This document shows positions 1 to 12,506 of a stretch of DNA of 64,000 nt, in pieces. A model generated the notes under the pieces. The model saw nothing but the letters and a program-made list of their open reading frames with translations, did not search any database and was not told where the DNA came from. The position numbers were made by a program, and so were the translations under genes. The stretch spans positions 1 to 64,000 of the forward strand of contig JASVEC010000004.1 in the NCBI GenBank assembly GCA_030770535.1. Direction: 5' to 3'. The DNA comes from Batkoa obscura. Its lineage: Eukaryota; Entomophthoromycota; Entomophthoromycetes; Entomophthorales; Batkoaceae. Positions within the stretch are counted from its first letter, which is position 1. Every line of letters starts with the position of its first letter.

Positions 1-409
1 TTCCTATATATAGAGCTTTTTAAAATCCTAATATTTCTTGCTGTATTTTAAGTGACCTGATTCTTGTACAAGTTATAAATATTATTTATCTATAAACAAT
101 ACATTGGTTTTATACTACAAATTTTCTCTTTTATTACGTAAATAAATTTATTCAAATAATGATAGTAATAGTTTAAATAAACACACTATTTTATAATATA
201 CAATTAATCAATAATATTGAAAAATATTTTTATAAGCCCTGATAAACAAATAAATAAAATAATTTAATTTAATAATATTATATTATATGACTTTACAAAC
301 TTCAATTTTTAATGATATAATCATTTTAAAGTAAAATTTATTTCGCAAAAAAAGTATAAATTTCAAATTTACTGCAAAAAAATCTTTTACTTTTTAAAAG
401 TTAATAAAA
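1..409. other. Intergenic, upstream of NCBP1
   Basis: Very AT-rich DNA with no reading frame or RNA gene that I can support. It presumably contains the promoter of the gene starting at 410. Confidence 0.5.
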
Positions 410-3400
410 ATGAGTTATCAAGGTACTAATAATAAGAAATAAGAAATAAGAAATAAGAAATAAGTTTAATTGAAATTAAAAAGAAAGAGGACATCGTAGA
501 AACAATCGTTATAACGGAAACAGAAATAATGGTATTTGATTTCTATTTTTTTCTGATCCTTTGATTTACTTTTTAATAGATAATAAAAGGGGTAGATACG
601 ATAATGATCGTTCAAAAGTAAAAGAGGAGCCAATTTTAACTGAAGAACAAAGTCTTAAAGCAAGATTGTCTATGTTGATTCTTAAAATTGGAGACAAAGT
701 AAGTTATAGAATAGAATAGAATGCTAATTTATTAAAATTATTCCTATTATTAGGCAAGTTCAACTTTTCAAAAGAATTTAGAAATTCTTTCCAAGGTTTT
801 AGTCAAAGATTATGAAAGTTATTCAGATGCAATACTTAACTTTTTACAAACTTGGTACGTGTTTTTTTATTCAAGTATTCGATTATTAATTATTATTAGT
901 ATACTTGAACTTCCTTCAAAAACTAGTATTTATGGTTGTTTAATTGGATTTACTTTAAAACGTAATGAAGAAGTTGGCAAAGCAATTATTGAGCATTTTA
1001 GAAATGAACTTCAAAATAGATTGAATATTGGAGATTGGGTTAATGTTAAAATCTTGGTACTTAATTTTATTTATGAAATTATGTAATATTAATAATATTT
1101 AAGTTACGTTTTTTTGGTGAATTAGTAAACGGAGAAGCTGTTACTCCTGATTCTTTTTTAAATATTTATGATTTACTCAGTGCTAAAATTGAAAATAAAA
1201 TAGAAAAAGTAAGAATAATAGTAAATAGATATAAATTAGTATTAATATAATTTTATAGAATATTGGTGATTGTATGGTTAATTTAATTTTAGGTTCATTA
1301 CCTTGGGTATTTATTTATAAAAATAGTTGAATTATAAAATAACATAATTTTTAGGTTGGAGAAACACTTTACAATACTAAACCTGAAGAATTAACAAAAA
1401 TTATGGATAAAGTTGAAATTTATATGCTTACTAGATCTCAACAAGAGGATCCAAGTAGTAATATTTTAAAAGTATTTCAAGATAGTAATCCAGACCAACA
1501 TGAAGTAATAATATATATAAAATCAAGTTTATAATTAATAAAAAATAGTTTTTAGAACTTTTATGGAAACAAATTAATAATCTTAAACAACGTAATTGGA
1601 AAGTAATAATCATTTAATATTTAATATTTAATAGTAAATATAATAATTATTAATATTTAATTCAATTAGGTTGAGGAATTACTTCGATTTAAATCAACTG
1701 TCGAATCTCAAGTTCTACCTGTAATTTATAATAATAATAATCATTACTGTTTAATGTTAATATTAATTTATATATATAGATTACTATTGCTGAATTATCA
1801 CTTCCAACTGAGTTCAATAAGTTCAGTTATGATTATCCTAATTATGTATTTACTTTATTCCCAGAACACGAAGATTGGGTAATAATACTATAATATAAGT
1901 TAATATAATTTATTAACAATTTAACTTTTAGATTTCTGAAATAGGTTATTATATTATTACGGATACTATGAGTGACTCTATTGATATCTTTCATACTAAC
2001 CGTAGAGAATGTGTTCGTTTATTAGTTAATTTTAGAGAAAATTTTACAAGCACTACTTTTGCACCTTTAACAAGTGATAAAACTAAAATTAAAGATGAAC
2101 TTAAAGATGAAGATAATGGAGATGATCAAGATAATAGATTTAATGGTCAAATTAATCTAATGAATTTGATAATTGAAGTAAATTATGATATTATTTATAT
2201 TTTATTATTATTAATATTTTATATTATTTTTAGGTTTACTTTAAAAAAATATTTACTTTACCTGCGCCAAAACATAAATTTATTTATTATTCAGCATTAA
2301 TAATTGAAACATTTAAAGCAGAGCAAGTTGATTTTAAAGCAGCATTTAATATTGGATTAAAGAATTTGATTGATAAAGCTAATGATATGGATATTGAATG
2401 TATTGATCGATTTTATAATTGGTTTTCACATTATTTAAGTAACTTTGAGTATAATTTTGAATGGGAAGAATTGTAATATTTTTAATTTAATATATAATAT
2501 ATAATATTAATTTATAATTTATTTAGCTCAAACATTAATGAATTAAATCCTTTTGATTATAAAAGAATGTTAATTTCTGAATCTTTAGCTAAGATTATAA
2601 GGTATTTATTTATATTATAGCTTTTGCTTTATAATTTAGTTTTTTTTAATTAGACTTTCTTATTATGATCGTATTAAAGCAACTTTACCTGAATCCTTAC
2701 ATGAACTTATTCCACAAAAGGCGCCTGAACCTAATTTTAGTTTTAGAAAAGTTCCAGATGGTAATTATAATCTAATGAATTAAGTAGATAAATATAATAT
2801 TTATAGACGCTCCACATAAAAGATTTTGTACGTTAATTGTAGAAGCTTTTAGAACTAAAAAATCAATTGATTTCTTTAATGCTTTAATTAATGATGCTAG
2901 AGATCAATTACTTGATGAAACTTTAATTAAACAAATTGTTGTTGAAACCATTCTTATTATGGGAAGTAAAAGTTTTACCCATATGATGAATGTAACTGAA
3001 AGGTAATTTAATTTAATTTAATTTAATTTGAAATGATTGATTAAAAAAAAATTATTTTCATAGAAATCTTAAATTATATCAAGAGATTGCAAGAGAAGAA
3101 TCTGATAAACAACAAACTGTATCAATTGTTGGTAACTTTTGGAAAGAAAACCCACAAGTAATTATACCATTATTTAAATAGAATTTAATAGTTAATTTAT
3201 TTATTTATTTAGTGGCTTTCTATTCAATTAAATCGACTCTTATCTTATCATATTATTGAACATATTACTGTCATTAAGTGGATCTTTGAAATTGAAAATT
3301 ATGATAATTATAATAGGTAATTTATAAATTAATTTAATATATATATATATATAATTTTATAATAGATGTTATTTATGGGAAATATTATATACTACTCTCA

Positions 3401-3989
3401 ATACAGTTCGACTTTGGAGAGATCAACAAAAAGAAAAATATGATCAAAGTATAAATAATACTTCGAATGATGGTAATAAATCTAAATCATAATTTATAAC
3501 TTATAATAATATTAATAATAGATAATGAATCATCTGAAACATTATTGGCTCAATATAATAATGCTCAAAATGATTATAAAATGGTTTTATTTGAAATTTT
3601 ACAAGTAATTAATATTAATATTAATATTAATATCAATATAATTAACAAATAAATTAGAGTTTTGTTACTGTTTTAACTAATCTTAGAAGTAAATTATCTG
3701 GAGATGGACAAGTACCTGAAGAAAATGAACTTTATAATTTAATTGTTGGAAGATTTAAAGAATTTGGACGTAAAGTAAGGTTTTTAAAATCAATTATTTA
3801 ATAAGAAATAATGAAATTAATTAATAACTATTTTTATAGTGTCGTTCTGACATTAAAGAATTTAATGTAACTATTGAAACAATTATATTTACACCCTCCG
3901 TTGATCAAGAAATTCGAGATATATTTAAAATGTTTCAAGGTTTAAATAACTCTATTTTTATTGATGTTATTTCAAGTAGTATTGAATAA
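410..3989 (+). CDS. NCBP1: Nuclear cap-binding protein subunit 1 (CBP80), intron-rich
   Basis: Large subunit of the nuclear cap-binding complex, which with CBP20 binds the m7G cap of RNA polymerase II transcripts and supports splicing and export. The spliced protein opens MSYQERGHRRNN with an Arg/Asn/Gly-rich tail. The MIF4G-type helical region follows (exons around 600-1700, including FFGELVNGEAVTPDSFLNIY), then the two MIF4G-like modules (KHKFIYYSALIIETF; FCTLIVEAFRTKKSIDFFNAL; IEHITVIKWIFE). It ends FIDVISSSIE at a TAA. I count about 21 introns of 45-70 bp, starting with 423-483; the phases restore the frame wherever I checked them, for example G|AT at the exon 2/3 join. Intron 1 carries an AAATAAG-type microsatellite. 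Identity rests on the order and wording of the conserved blocks. Exact borders of a few introns are less certain. Confidence 0.92.
430..465. repeat. (AAATAAG)n microsatellite in NCBP1 intron 1
   Basis: Four to five near-perfect AAATAAG units between the GT donor at 423 and the AG acceptor at 483. All three frames are interrupted, supporting its intronic status. Confidence 0.85.
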
Positions 3990-4030
3990 GTAATTACTAT
4001 TTTTATAATAAAAATAAAATATAAAATATA

Positions 4031-4126
4031 AGAATGTATTCTTTTCAAGAATTTTACTAATAATCGTTCTATTTAAATAGTATTTAAAAAATAGAAAAAG
4101 TGATGAAATTAAAAAAAACACCCTCA
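4031..4126 (-). mobile_element. Degenerate short TIR element (MITE family A)
   Basis: This is a reverse-orientation, weathered copy of the ~100-bp family described under 62483-62584. The AAGAATTTTACTAA block, the GAAAAAGTGATGAA block and the terminal ACACCCTCA are recognisable. The left end has lost the GGGG. Confidence 0.6.
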
Positions 4127-4242
4127 TGTTATTATTATTTTTAATTAAAAATTAAAAAATTAAAAATAGAATTATATATATATATATGTTATAAAATAGA
4201 ATAAAATCAAGTTTAATAAAAGGAAGTAATAAAGAAATGGGA

Positions 4243-4982
4243 TCAAGATAGATAAGGAAGATGAAGCAAACTTTTTGTTTTTTGATTATTATTACTTAAA
4301 TAAAAATTGGTTTGTTTTTCACTTAAAAGGTATTCCGATTCATCAATATGTTTCATGAATAAACTTGATTTCATTTTATTTATTAAATTTACTTTTCTTT
4401 CACCAAAGGTAAATGAATTAGATTTATTTCTTGATAAATTAAAATGAAATTTTAATAAAATATTACCACAACCTTTAAACCCAGTTTCAGTAGATAACTC
4501 ATACAATTGTTCAAATTGAGTCATTAATTGAATTAAAGAAATTGGTATACTTTCAGTACTTCCAATTAATTTATCACATGCTAATAATTTATATTCATAT
4601 ACTTTAAATTTCATAATTGTATCAAGTGTATAAATGGGACTAATAAAAATATTAAAACTAAATTAATTTATAAAATATTAAAAGTTACATTTGAAATTTA
4701 GTATCCCAATTTAATATCATGGCTTGATTTTTTTTAATTTTACTTTTCAATTTTTGATTTTCAATATCTAATACTGTATAAACATAACCTTGACCTTAAT
4801 ATAAATTAGGTTACTTTGATTTAAAATCAATAATAAAATTTACTAAATAAACTGGACTCAGTTAATAAATCTTTAGTATAAACTAAAATATTAATATTAT
4901 TAATATGTTTTGCTATTTTATTACAAGTTAATATACCTATAGATACAGAAATAGAACCTATTATTTTATTATTATTAAGCAT
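4243..4982 (-). CDS. Small C2-domain protein
   Basis: Predicted three-exon gene: 4844-4982, 4689-4794 and 4243-4639, with introns at 4795-4843 and 4640-4688. The spliced protein starts MLNNNKIIGSISVSIGIL and runs through a C2-like beta-sandwich: YVYTVLDIENQKL, then NWDTKFQIPIYT, then MKFKVYEYKLLACDKLIGST. That order is typical of C2 domains. The Asp ligands expected in the third loop are not kept (YEYKLLACDKLIG), so calcium-dependent membrane binding is doubtful. The tail after the C2 fold is Ser/Asn/Lys-rich and unrecognised. Two further C2 proteins lie at 16572-18456 and 18986-20068. The C2 fold is a pattern reading; no specific orthologue is claimed. Confidence 0.7.
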
Positions 4983-5382
4983 CTTATATTAACAAAAATA
5001 AAAAATATTAAAAAAAATTCATTCATTCTTAAATACTCAATTTTATACTTTTTATTATTAGTATTAAAGTACAATGACTATTAAAGTATATTAATTCCAA
5101 CAATATATAAATAAAAAAATAAAAGGGAGGGAGATTGTTTAAATTTTACTAAATGAAGTAATTCAGTTTATTAAAAATAGTAATTAATTTTCAATTTCAA
5201 TAAATAAAATAGAATATAAAATGTAAAACGCTAACAATGAAATGAACCTGCATAAAATAAACAAGTATAATAATAAAAATCTAATTAAATTTAATATAAA
5301 TAAAGTAGTTTGATTCCAAATGTACATTTATTTTAAAAAAAAATAAAATTTTATCCAAAATATTATTATGTTAATAAAATTA
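4983..5382. other. Intergenic between two minus-strand genes
   Basis: AT-rich spacer that should hold the promoter of the C2 gene and the 3' end of the DTW gene. I see nothing else in it. Confidence 0.5.
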
Positions 5383-6361
5383 TCATTCTTCTTCTTCTTC
5401 TTCTTCTTTACTATTTTCCTCTAATTTTTTATCTTTAATATAATTTTTCACATGACGATGACAATATTTAACTTTCTCTTTTACTAAAGGCTCATTATAA
5501 TAATTTTGAATTAAATTATAAAAAAACTGATAATAAAATAATAAATTATCTACATTCCCTTGGATCTTATATTTCTTAATTAATTCAAAATAAATTAAAT
5601 AAATAGCTTCAATTGTAGCTAAATAACTACTATCATATTGTTGATAACGCCAAAATATAGTAGAATAATTATTATCTAACTTAATTGCTTTCATTTTTGT
5701 TAAACTAGGACTAGATTTAATGATTTTTTTTGCTTGAGTCCATGTACCTTCTATTACAACTATTCGTTTATATGGTATTTCCATTTCATTATCTTCCATT
5801 TTTAAATCTTTAATTGAAGTAGCTGTCTATTTAAAATATTAATTATTAATTAAAATTTAAATAATATCAAAAGTAAATAAATAATCAGTTACCGCACTTG
5901 GAAATAATAATAAACATTCTTCTGGATTATCAAATTGATTTTCATCTACTGGAAAATTAATCACTTCAGTATCTTCAGTTGCTAATATTTTAGCATGAAT
6001 ACCAGTAGATTTACTATTTAATTCTTTTGGATGTTTGATACTAAAAGAATAAACTTAATAATTTTATTATTATTAAAATAAATTAAAAATTAAAAATTAT
6101 TAAAAAGATTTATACAAAAAAAAAAACTTACATAGTAAGTGGTAATGGTAATCTTAATTTGGGTACTAAATGTTGATATTCTCCAATATTTTTATAACAT
6201 TGATAACAATAATATTTAACAGATAAATTACATGTACTACATTTAGTTCGTGTTTCATTAGATTGAGTTGTATCATGAGCATTATAATAAGGGGCTAAAA
6301 AATCACTATTGGTTATATTTTTAGCTATATCTAATACAGTTTGATTTTTATTAAGATTCAT
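5383..6361 (-). CDS. DTW-domain protein, tRNA-uridine aminocarboxypropyltransferase-like
   Basis: Three exons: 6132-6361, 5893-6040 and 5383-5826. The N-terminal exon carries a zinc-ribbon-like CSTCNLSVKYYCYQCYKN, followed by LPLPLTM and KHPKELNSKSTGIHAKIL. Exon 2 holds the LLLFPSA strand. Exon 3 has VVIEGTWTQAKKI, the family's DTW/GTW-W-Q-A signature, and DSSYLATIEAIY. This order matches the DTWD1/DTWD2 family, enzymes that place the 3-amino-3-carboxypropyl group on tRNA uridines using S-adenosylmethionine. The leading zinc ribbon is more like DTWD1. The C-terminus ends in an acidic Glu run encoded by a CTT repeat near 5390-5408. The family is secure; the exact tRNA position is not visible. 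Confidence 0.85.
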
Positions 6362-6497
6362 TTTAATAATATTTATATATTCTATTCTATTTATTCTATA
6401 TATTTAACTTGTATAAAATTAAAATTCTATTAAAATTAAAAATTAAAAATTAAAAAATAATACAAAATTCCATTTTTATTAAAACTACCAATTAAAT

Positions 6498-7987
6498 TTA
6501 TTCATTAGTTGATAAAAAGATTAAATTATTGGTTTCTTTAACTGCTAATAAAACAAACATATCCACAATTTCACCTGCTTGATTGGATCGATTTTCTTCC
6601 AAATTAATAGTAGGTTTATAATAGGCTGTCCAATTAAAAGGTAGTATTCTTACCATCCAAGAACCTACTTTAGGATTGTATTCAATTAATTGACCTTTAT
6701 AGATTCCTTTACAATCCTTTGTTAATGAAGGTAATTTCGATTGATGTATGCCATGTATAAAATTGTCAGGTAAATTATCAGGTATTTTTTGATAATTTTT
6801 AATATAACTTTCAATTTGAATAAAATAATTAATTTGATTGTATTTTTCATGACGTTGTTGATATCTATTAAATTCAAATAATTTAATTTTAAAATCATTA
6901 TACATTTCAATTAATTTCTCTTCATTAAATAATACTTGTTTTTTTAATAAATGATATTTAATTTGCCAATGTAAAATAATATCAAAATATCTTCTTAGTG
7001 GAGATGTAATTTTACAATAACCATCTTGTACACCTAACATAAAAAAAGGTTTTGAAGATAATTGTAATTTATTGGGTTTCATTATAGCTTTAAAATATAA
7101 ATAATTAGTAGCTGGTATTTTAATTTTCTTTTCAATAAATTCTTTTAATAATTTTCCTTTAATTAAATCAGATTGATAATCAGGTGCTTCTTGAGTTATA
7201 AAATAAGCTGGTAAATGATATTTTTTAAAATATTTAGCTGCTATATCTCCTGCTAAATTCATACACATAGCTACTAAATTTCTTGAACTAGTTTCATTGG
7301 AATTTAATATATCAATTGTTAATTTAGGTTCTATTAAATAATTATCATATTTTGGTTGTAAATTAAAATTATTATTTTTCATATTATTAACTCTTAATTC
7401 AGTATCTATTCTTTCAATTCGTATTCCATTTTTAGCATTAAAGTTATCATATTTTATTATTGAATCTCTTAATAATAATAAATCTTTATTACTATTATTA
7501 TTACTATTATTATTATTATTTAATATTAAATCTACTTCGTCATAACTTTTTCTAATAATATTTTTTAAAATAGTTGGTGTTATTTTATATTCTTGAATTT
7601 CTCCAGTATCTTCATTTAATTTAGCACTAAATGTTAAACTAAACTTCTTACTGTTTAAATCCCCACCTAAAGAACAAGGACCATGGGCAATTGAATTTGG
7701 TAACATTGAATAAGTTTCATGTGGTAAATAAATAGATTGTGGATGAGATTTTAATTGATTAATTATTTGTTTATTATTATAATCTAATATTGTTGTTGGA
7801 TCAGCTATATGAATATGAATCCATTTATTATTATTATCTATGATTTCTATAGAAATACCGTCATCTATTTCATCTGCAGTTAAATCATCTATTGCATATA
7901 CTTTTAAATTAGTTTTATCTTCTCGTATTTCTTTATATAAATCATTTATATCTTCAAATTTAGTTGGAAATTTAATTATATTAAATA

Positions 7988-8045
<58 letters not shown>

Positions 8046-9539
8046 TAAATTTAATTTATAATTAAATTGATTTAAATCTAAATAAGGTTCAATAATACCA
8101 ATATCTACTAAAAATTGATAACAAAATGAACAATCAATATAATTATAACCTAAAGGTTTTAATATTTTTGATATATAATTTGAAATTGAATGAGCATTCC
8201 CTAATTTATCAGTTAATATAAATTCAAATATTCCTAATATTACTTGAATTTCTTTTTCATTAAATTGTGGTAATTCATTTTTATTTGTTATTGTCTTTAA
8301 TTCTCGACTTTTAATCCATTCTTTACTTACTGATATTTCATTTGTTTCTTTATAACCAGCACTTAATACATTAAATATATTATTGTTCGATAAATTAGTA
8401 ATATTATTATATTTATAATTAATTAATAATGAACATTTATCCATAAATTCAATATATTGATTCTCGTTATCTTTAATTTCGACTAATTGTTTTATATTAT
8501 TAAATAATTCAATTTGTTGTTTATTATAAAAATCAAATGAATTTCTTTTATCTCCATCAATAAAACAAACATCAAAAGATAATTTAAAACTTAAATACAT
8601 ACCATATAATTCATACCCTTCAATTGAATTTCGATTCATTATTTGTTTACATACTTGTTTAATATTAACACTTTTAATTTCTTTTTGTTTACATTGATTT
8701 AAATATTGTTGAATTTGATGATGATATTGAAATTGAAATAAATTAGCATCTTGTTCAATTTGTTTCATTAAATAAACTCCTAATGGGAAATAATTCTTTA
8801 TATTTTTATTCTTTAATAAATCAATAATAACATTTTCTGCATTTTTGCTTTGAATTAATTTTTTACAATATTTACTATTAATAAAATCAGGATATAAAAA
8901 CTTTAAATTTAAATGACCTGTACGAATTATTGTTCCTTTTTTTGTAATATAATAAATATATCCATTTTTAATTTGAAATATAATACCAGTATCCATAGCT
9001 GTACCAACTAAATCTCCAACTCTATAATGTTCTAAAGTTACCATAGGTTCTTCATCATCTATTATTCTATTATTTAAACAAAGTATCGGATTATCTTCAA
9101 TTATTTGTAATAATTCATTATTATCATTATTTAATTGAATATCTTTCTCTTTTAATAATAATATGGCTGTTTCATCATCATTTTCTTGTACTCCAATAGC
9201 TTCTTTTCTATATAAATCATAAACTTTAATATCATCTTTTATTTTATCAGTTTCAATTTTATCAAAATCTTCACATATCTGTTGAAAAAAGGGAATATCT
9301 AATCCAGGTAAACTATTATTAATCTTTTTAAATTCAATATCTTTTTCTTTTTTGGCTGGTTGACTTATATTTTCCCAAGTTAAATATTGATTTAAATTTC
9401 GACTATTAAATACTTTTGTTTCTTTTTTAATCTTATCATCATTAATTTTATTATTTTTGTTATTTCTTACATGTCTTAATAAGTTACTTGTGTTATAAAT
9501 ACTTCGTCTATGAATTGTTATTATTTTATTTCTTAACAT
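6498..9539 (-). CDS. Mitochondrial RNase II-family 3'-5' exoribonuclease (Dss1-like)
   Basis: A 1013-residue protein in one uninterrupted exon. The start is basic and Ser/Arg/Asn-rich (MLRNKIITIHRRSIYN), as in mitochondrial presequences. The RNB catalytic signature AIDDLTADEIDDGISI lies near residues 548-564, with closely spaced Asp residues as magnesium ligands. The second RNB block ITSPLRRYFDIILHWQ is near residue 845. RNB enzymes of this length with a mitochondrial leader resemble yeast Dss1, the nuclease of the mitochondrial degradosome. A poly-Asn run of about 20 residues (7990-8044, ATT repeats on the + strand) is inserted just before the RNB domain. A cytoplasmic RNB enzyme is the alternative, but the cold-shock/PIN layout of Dis3 is not apparent. 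Confidence 0.87.
7990..8046. repeat. (ATT)n microsatellite, coding poly-Asn
   Basis: About 18 ATT units on the plus strand. Read on the minus strand they encode a pure Asn run in the exoribonuclease. The perfect repetition suggests recent expansion. Confidence 0.95.
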
Positions 9540-9883
9540 CTTTTATTGAATTTCTATTTAAATCTATAAATAAAAAATAAAGATAAAAATTTCAAATTTT
9601 ATGAATAGCTTATTTTTTTAGCCAATGAACTTGATAATATTTTATTGAAAATTTTCACATAAAAAAGAATTTATAAATATTATTTTATTTTAAAATATAT
9701 CTTAATATAGTTATAAAAACTATATAATAATTAAGTTATATAAACTTTAAATAGAATGAAAAATAAAATAAAATAAAATAAAATAAAATAAAATAAAATA
9801 AAATAAAATAATGAATTGAAACAGTAATTTAATTTTTTGTTAATTATTAATTCTTTTTTCTATTACATTAATTAGTTTATATA
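9540..9883. other. Intergenic with AAAAT microsatellite
   Basis: AT-rich spacer between the exoribonuclease start and the transposon. An (AAAAT)n tract of about ten units lies near 9760-9810. No gene is seen. Confidence 0.7.
9757..9811. repeat. (AAAAT)n microsatellite
   Basis: About ten tandem AAAAT units in the spacer left of the transposon. Confidence 0.9.
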
Positions 9884-12340
9884 TGGGGTTGTCTGAATTA
9901 GTTTCATTATTTTATCCAATTTTTGAAAAATTTTGTATTTTAAAAACTTCGCTTAAAATTCTATAAAATCACATCTTTTATTAAAACAAAAGTACCCAAA
10001 CACAGTTCTAAATCATTCTATTATAGCTCATACTGTAAGTTAGTTGAATTTCTACTAGATCTTAAATACATGTTCTTATAAAGCTTAATTGAGAAATATT
10101 TACTATCAACTGCTTTATAACCAACATTGTAGATTTATTATCAAATAAATAAACTATTTTAATGTTATAATTACATTATTAATATATTGCCAAGTTAATA
10201 AATAGCTGCATGGGAGGGAGTGGTTAGCCCCAAAACTATAATTAACCATCCCTATATAGTACAAGTAATAATAGTTTTTACATATTATTACAGTTACTTG
10301 TTCTTTGACTATTTATTAACTTAGCTATTAATAACTTAAGTAATCCTAACATTTAACAACCTATTTCTATCATTCAACAAACTACTTACTTGCTTAGTAA
10401 ATATCGAAATTTTTAAATTCTCTGTTATCTTCGTAAGGTAAGCTGGGATCGATCTTTTAATTTTTCTGTTTTCTATAGACTCTATAACTTTAATTGGGAC
10501 TATATCGCTTTTTTTTGATGTATCAGATACTGGATAACAATGTAGTTTATTGTTATGTTTAATAAAGTGTAAATACTTCTTAATGCCCTGCATCTCTATT
10601 ATTCTTTTTGTATTTTTGTTTCTTTTATACTTTTTAAAAATTATATCTGTTTTCCCATTATTAACAGTCGAGTTATTAATTTTATTATGCTCGCAAATAA
10701 AAGCCTCAAATCTTGAAATTAATTGATCGATATCTTCTATTTTACCTAACGCTTCAAAACTACTTTTCCATTTTGAAAGGTTTCCAAAATGTCCATCAAC
10801 TATACTTTTTCCATGATGCTCAGCAAAAAAATTAAGATTAACATTCAAACTACTATTTATTTTATGAATTTCTTTAAACATATAGTGTAGAAACTCTTGG
10901 GATCTAAAATGATTTCCTGTATCTGCCCATATATTAATTTTTGTAAACTTTTTAAATAGAAGCTCTGTAGAGATTAAATCGATTAAACAATCTCCTGCAT
11001 ATGCTGAATCATGATTCAATATTTCAGATAAGTAATCAAAGTAAACTTTGCCTATTGTTTTATCATCTTTTAAATATAATACACCAAAACCTAATACTGA
11101 TATAGCTTGTTTATTATAATGATCTAGATTTATTGAATCTGGTCTTGTCCCTATTTCCATATTTTGTTTAAAATCTAAAACTATTATACAACTTTTGTTA
11201 TTTAATTTTTTAATAGTTTCATTAAATGTGTTTTTTTGAGTATCAACACAGAATTTATGTAATTTGTATAATTTTTCTTCTTCGTTGAAAATTTCTTGTA
11301 TCTCTGCTTTGTTTTTTGCTGTATTTATTTTATTTTCAAATAACTTTTTTCTAACTGTATACTGGGTACATATATTACATAGATCCGTTTTTCTTGCTGG
11401 ATTTTTGAAATTACTTGGTATATATTTAAAGAACGTTGACCTAGCTACTGCTTTATCTCTTAGATCATTCAAATATTTACTATATATCATTCTTCTACTT
11501 TTATTTAATATATATATATTATCTGATGAATATTTACTATCGTTATTTTTTTTATTAAATCTTGATGAAATAGTTGAATCATTTAGTAAATATTGTATGA
11601 TAGTTTCAATTTGCTCATCTTTAATTTTTTTTGTGTTTTTAATAATAGGTTTTAGTGTTGATATTTTATTACTATTACTTGTTTTTGAATAATCATATTG
11701 ATTTCTATTTATATTAAACCCAAAACTCTTACATTCATCAAAAGAATATACTGAAGCTATAGTTGATAATAACGCTACTTGCTGACTTTTGTTTCCTGTT
11801 TCCCTTAAAGCACTAATTTTATACATTACTTGATTAAGTTTATTATTATCGATAGTAAACTTTGATAATATATCTTTTCTTTGTTTTGTTTTATTATAAA
11901 ATTCCATGAACCTTGGGTTGTTATAAGTAGCTCTTAAAATTGATGTAAATGAATTACAATGTTTATATTGTGTACTCCTCCCTATTGTATTGAAGTTTTC
12001 AAAAATTCCATTTCGAAGTTTAGTTATGAAAGTTTGCATTTTATTTTTATTTCAACAAAAAATAAAGTCAAATAACTGTATTTATATAATTATGTATTTA
12101 TGTAATTATATAATCATATAGTTATATATTATATATCTGTTAAATATCTAACAGAACTAACATAAAATATATAGTTAGGAAAATTAGCTATTTAAGAAAA
12201 GGAAACAATTAAAATAAGTTTTAAATAGAGACATTTAATTTTAGGCTTTTTAGATTTAACCGTTATATTGAACACAAACTTGGAATTTTAAATTTGGATT
12301 AATTTCTAAGTAGATTCTGAAACCAATTAGGACAGCCCCA
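9884..12340 (-). mobile_element. DNA transposon with terminal inverted repeats, unclassified
   Basis: Element of about 2.46 kb with one transposase gene (10336-12039, minus strand). The left end starts TGGGGTTGTCTGAATTAG and the right end, reverse-complemented, TGGGGCTGTCCTAATTGG; about 20 of the first 26 bases agree. TA flanks both ends (9882-9883 and 12341-12342), consistent with a TA target-site duplication. The first and last ~36 bases also match, end for end, the ends of the ~100-bp MITE family found through the window. The left spacer (about 450 bp) and right spacer (about 300 bp) have no further gene. The intact reading frame suggests recent activity, although the two repeats have diverged from each other. 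Confidence 0.88.
10336..12039 (-). CDS. Transposase of the 9884-12340 element
   Basis: A 567-residue single-exon protein lying between the terminal inverted repeats. After a basic N-terminal region there is a possible zinc knuckle (LCNICTQYTVRKKL). A putative DDE/D-type catalytic core follows: IIVLDFKQNMEIG (first Asp), LSEILNHDSAYAGDCLIDLI, INIWADTGNHFRS (second Asp), and FFAEHHGKSIVDGHFGNLSKW (third acidic residue). I recognise the FAE-HGKS-VDGHFG block as recurring in uncharacterised eukaryotic proteins, but I cannot assign a named superfamily. No stop interrupts the frame. The role as transposase is inferred from the RNase H-like acidic pattern and the flanking inverted repeats. Confidence 0.8.
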   Translation of the reverse strand: MQTFITKLRNGIFENFNTIGRSTQYKHCNSFTSILRATYNNPRFMEFYNKTKQRKDILSKFTIDNNKLNQVMYKISALRETGNKSQQVALLSTIASVYSFDECKSFGFNINRNQYDYSKTSNSNKISTLKPIIKNTKKIKDEQIETIIQYLLNDSTISSRFNKKNNDSKYSSDNIYILNKSRRMIYSKYLNDLRDKAVARSTFFKYIPSNFKNPARKTDLCNICTQYTVRKKLFENKINTAKNKAEIQEIFNEEEKLYKLHKFCVDTQKNTFNETIKKLNNKSCIIVLDFKQNMEIGTRPDSINLDHYNKQAISVLGFGVLYLKDDKTIGKVYFDYLSEILNHDSAYAGDCLIDLISTELLFKKFTKINIWADTGNHFRSQEFLHYMFKEIHKINSSLNVNLNFFAEHHGKSIVDGHFGNLSKWKSSFEALGKIEDIDQLISRFEAFICEHNKINNSTVNNGKTDIIFKKYKRNKNTKRIIEMQGIKKYLHFIKHNNKLHCYPVSDTSKKSDIVPIKVIESIENRKIKRSIPAYLTKITENLKISIFTKQVSSLLNDRNRLLNVRIT

Positions 12341-12506
12341 TATCTTTATTATTTATTAATATCAAAATTATTTGATTTTTAATTCACTTTATTATTTAAA
12401 AAGAAAACATTAAAAACATTAAAAATAGTTCTAAGTACATTATTTAAAATAAACTTTATAATAAAAACTTTAATATTCTAATTTTTATAAATAACTATTA
12501 ATTATA

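Noticed and set aside
7840-8061. Plus-strand Leu-rich frame opposite the exoribonuclease
   Set aside because: It is a shadow of the minus-strand RNB gene and its ATT repeat; no independent support.
11264-11692. Plus-strand 142-codon hydrophobic frame opposite the transposase
   Set aside because: Antisense shadow of the transposase gene; composition only.
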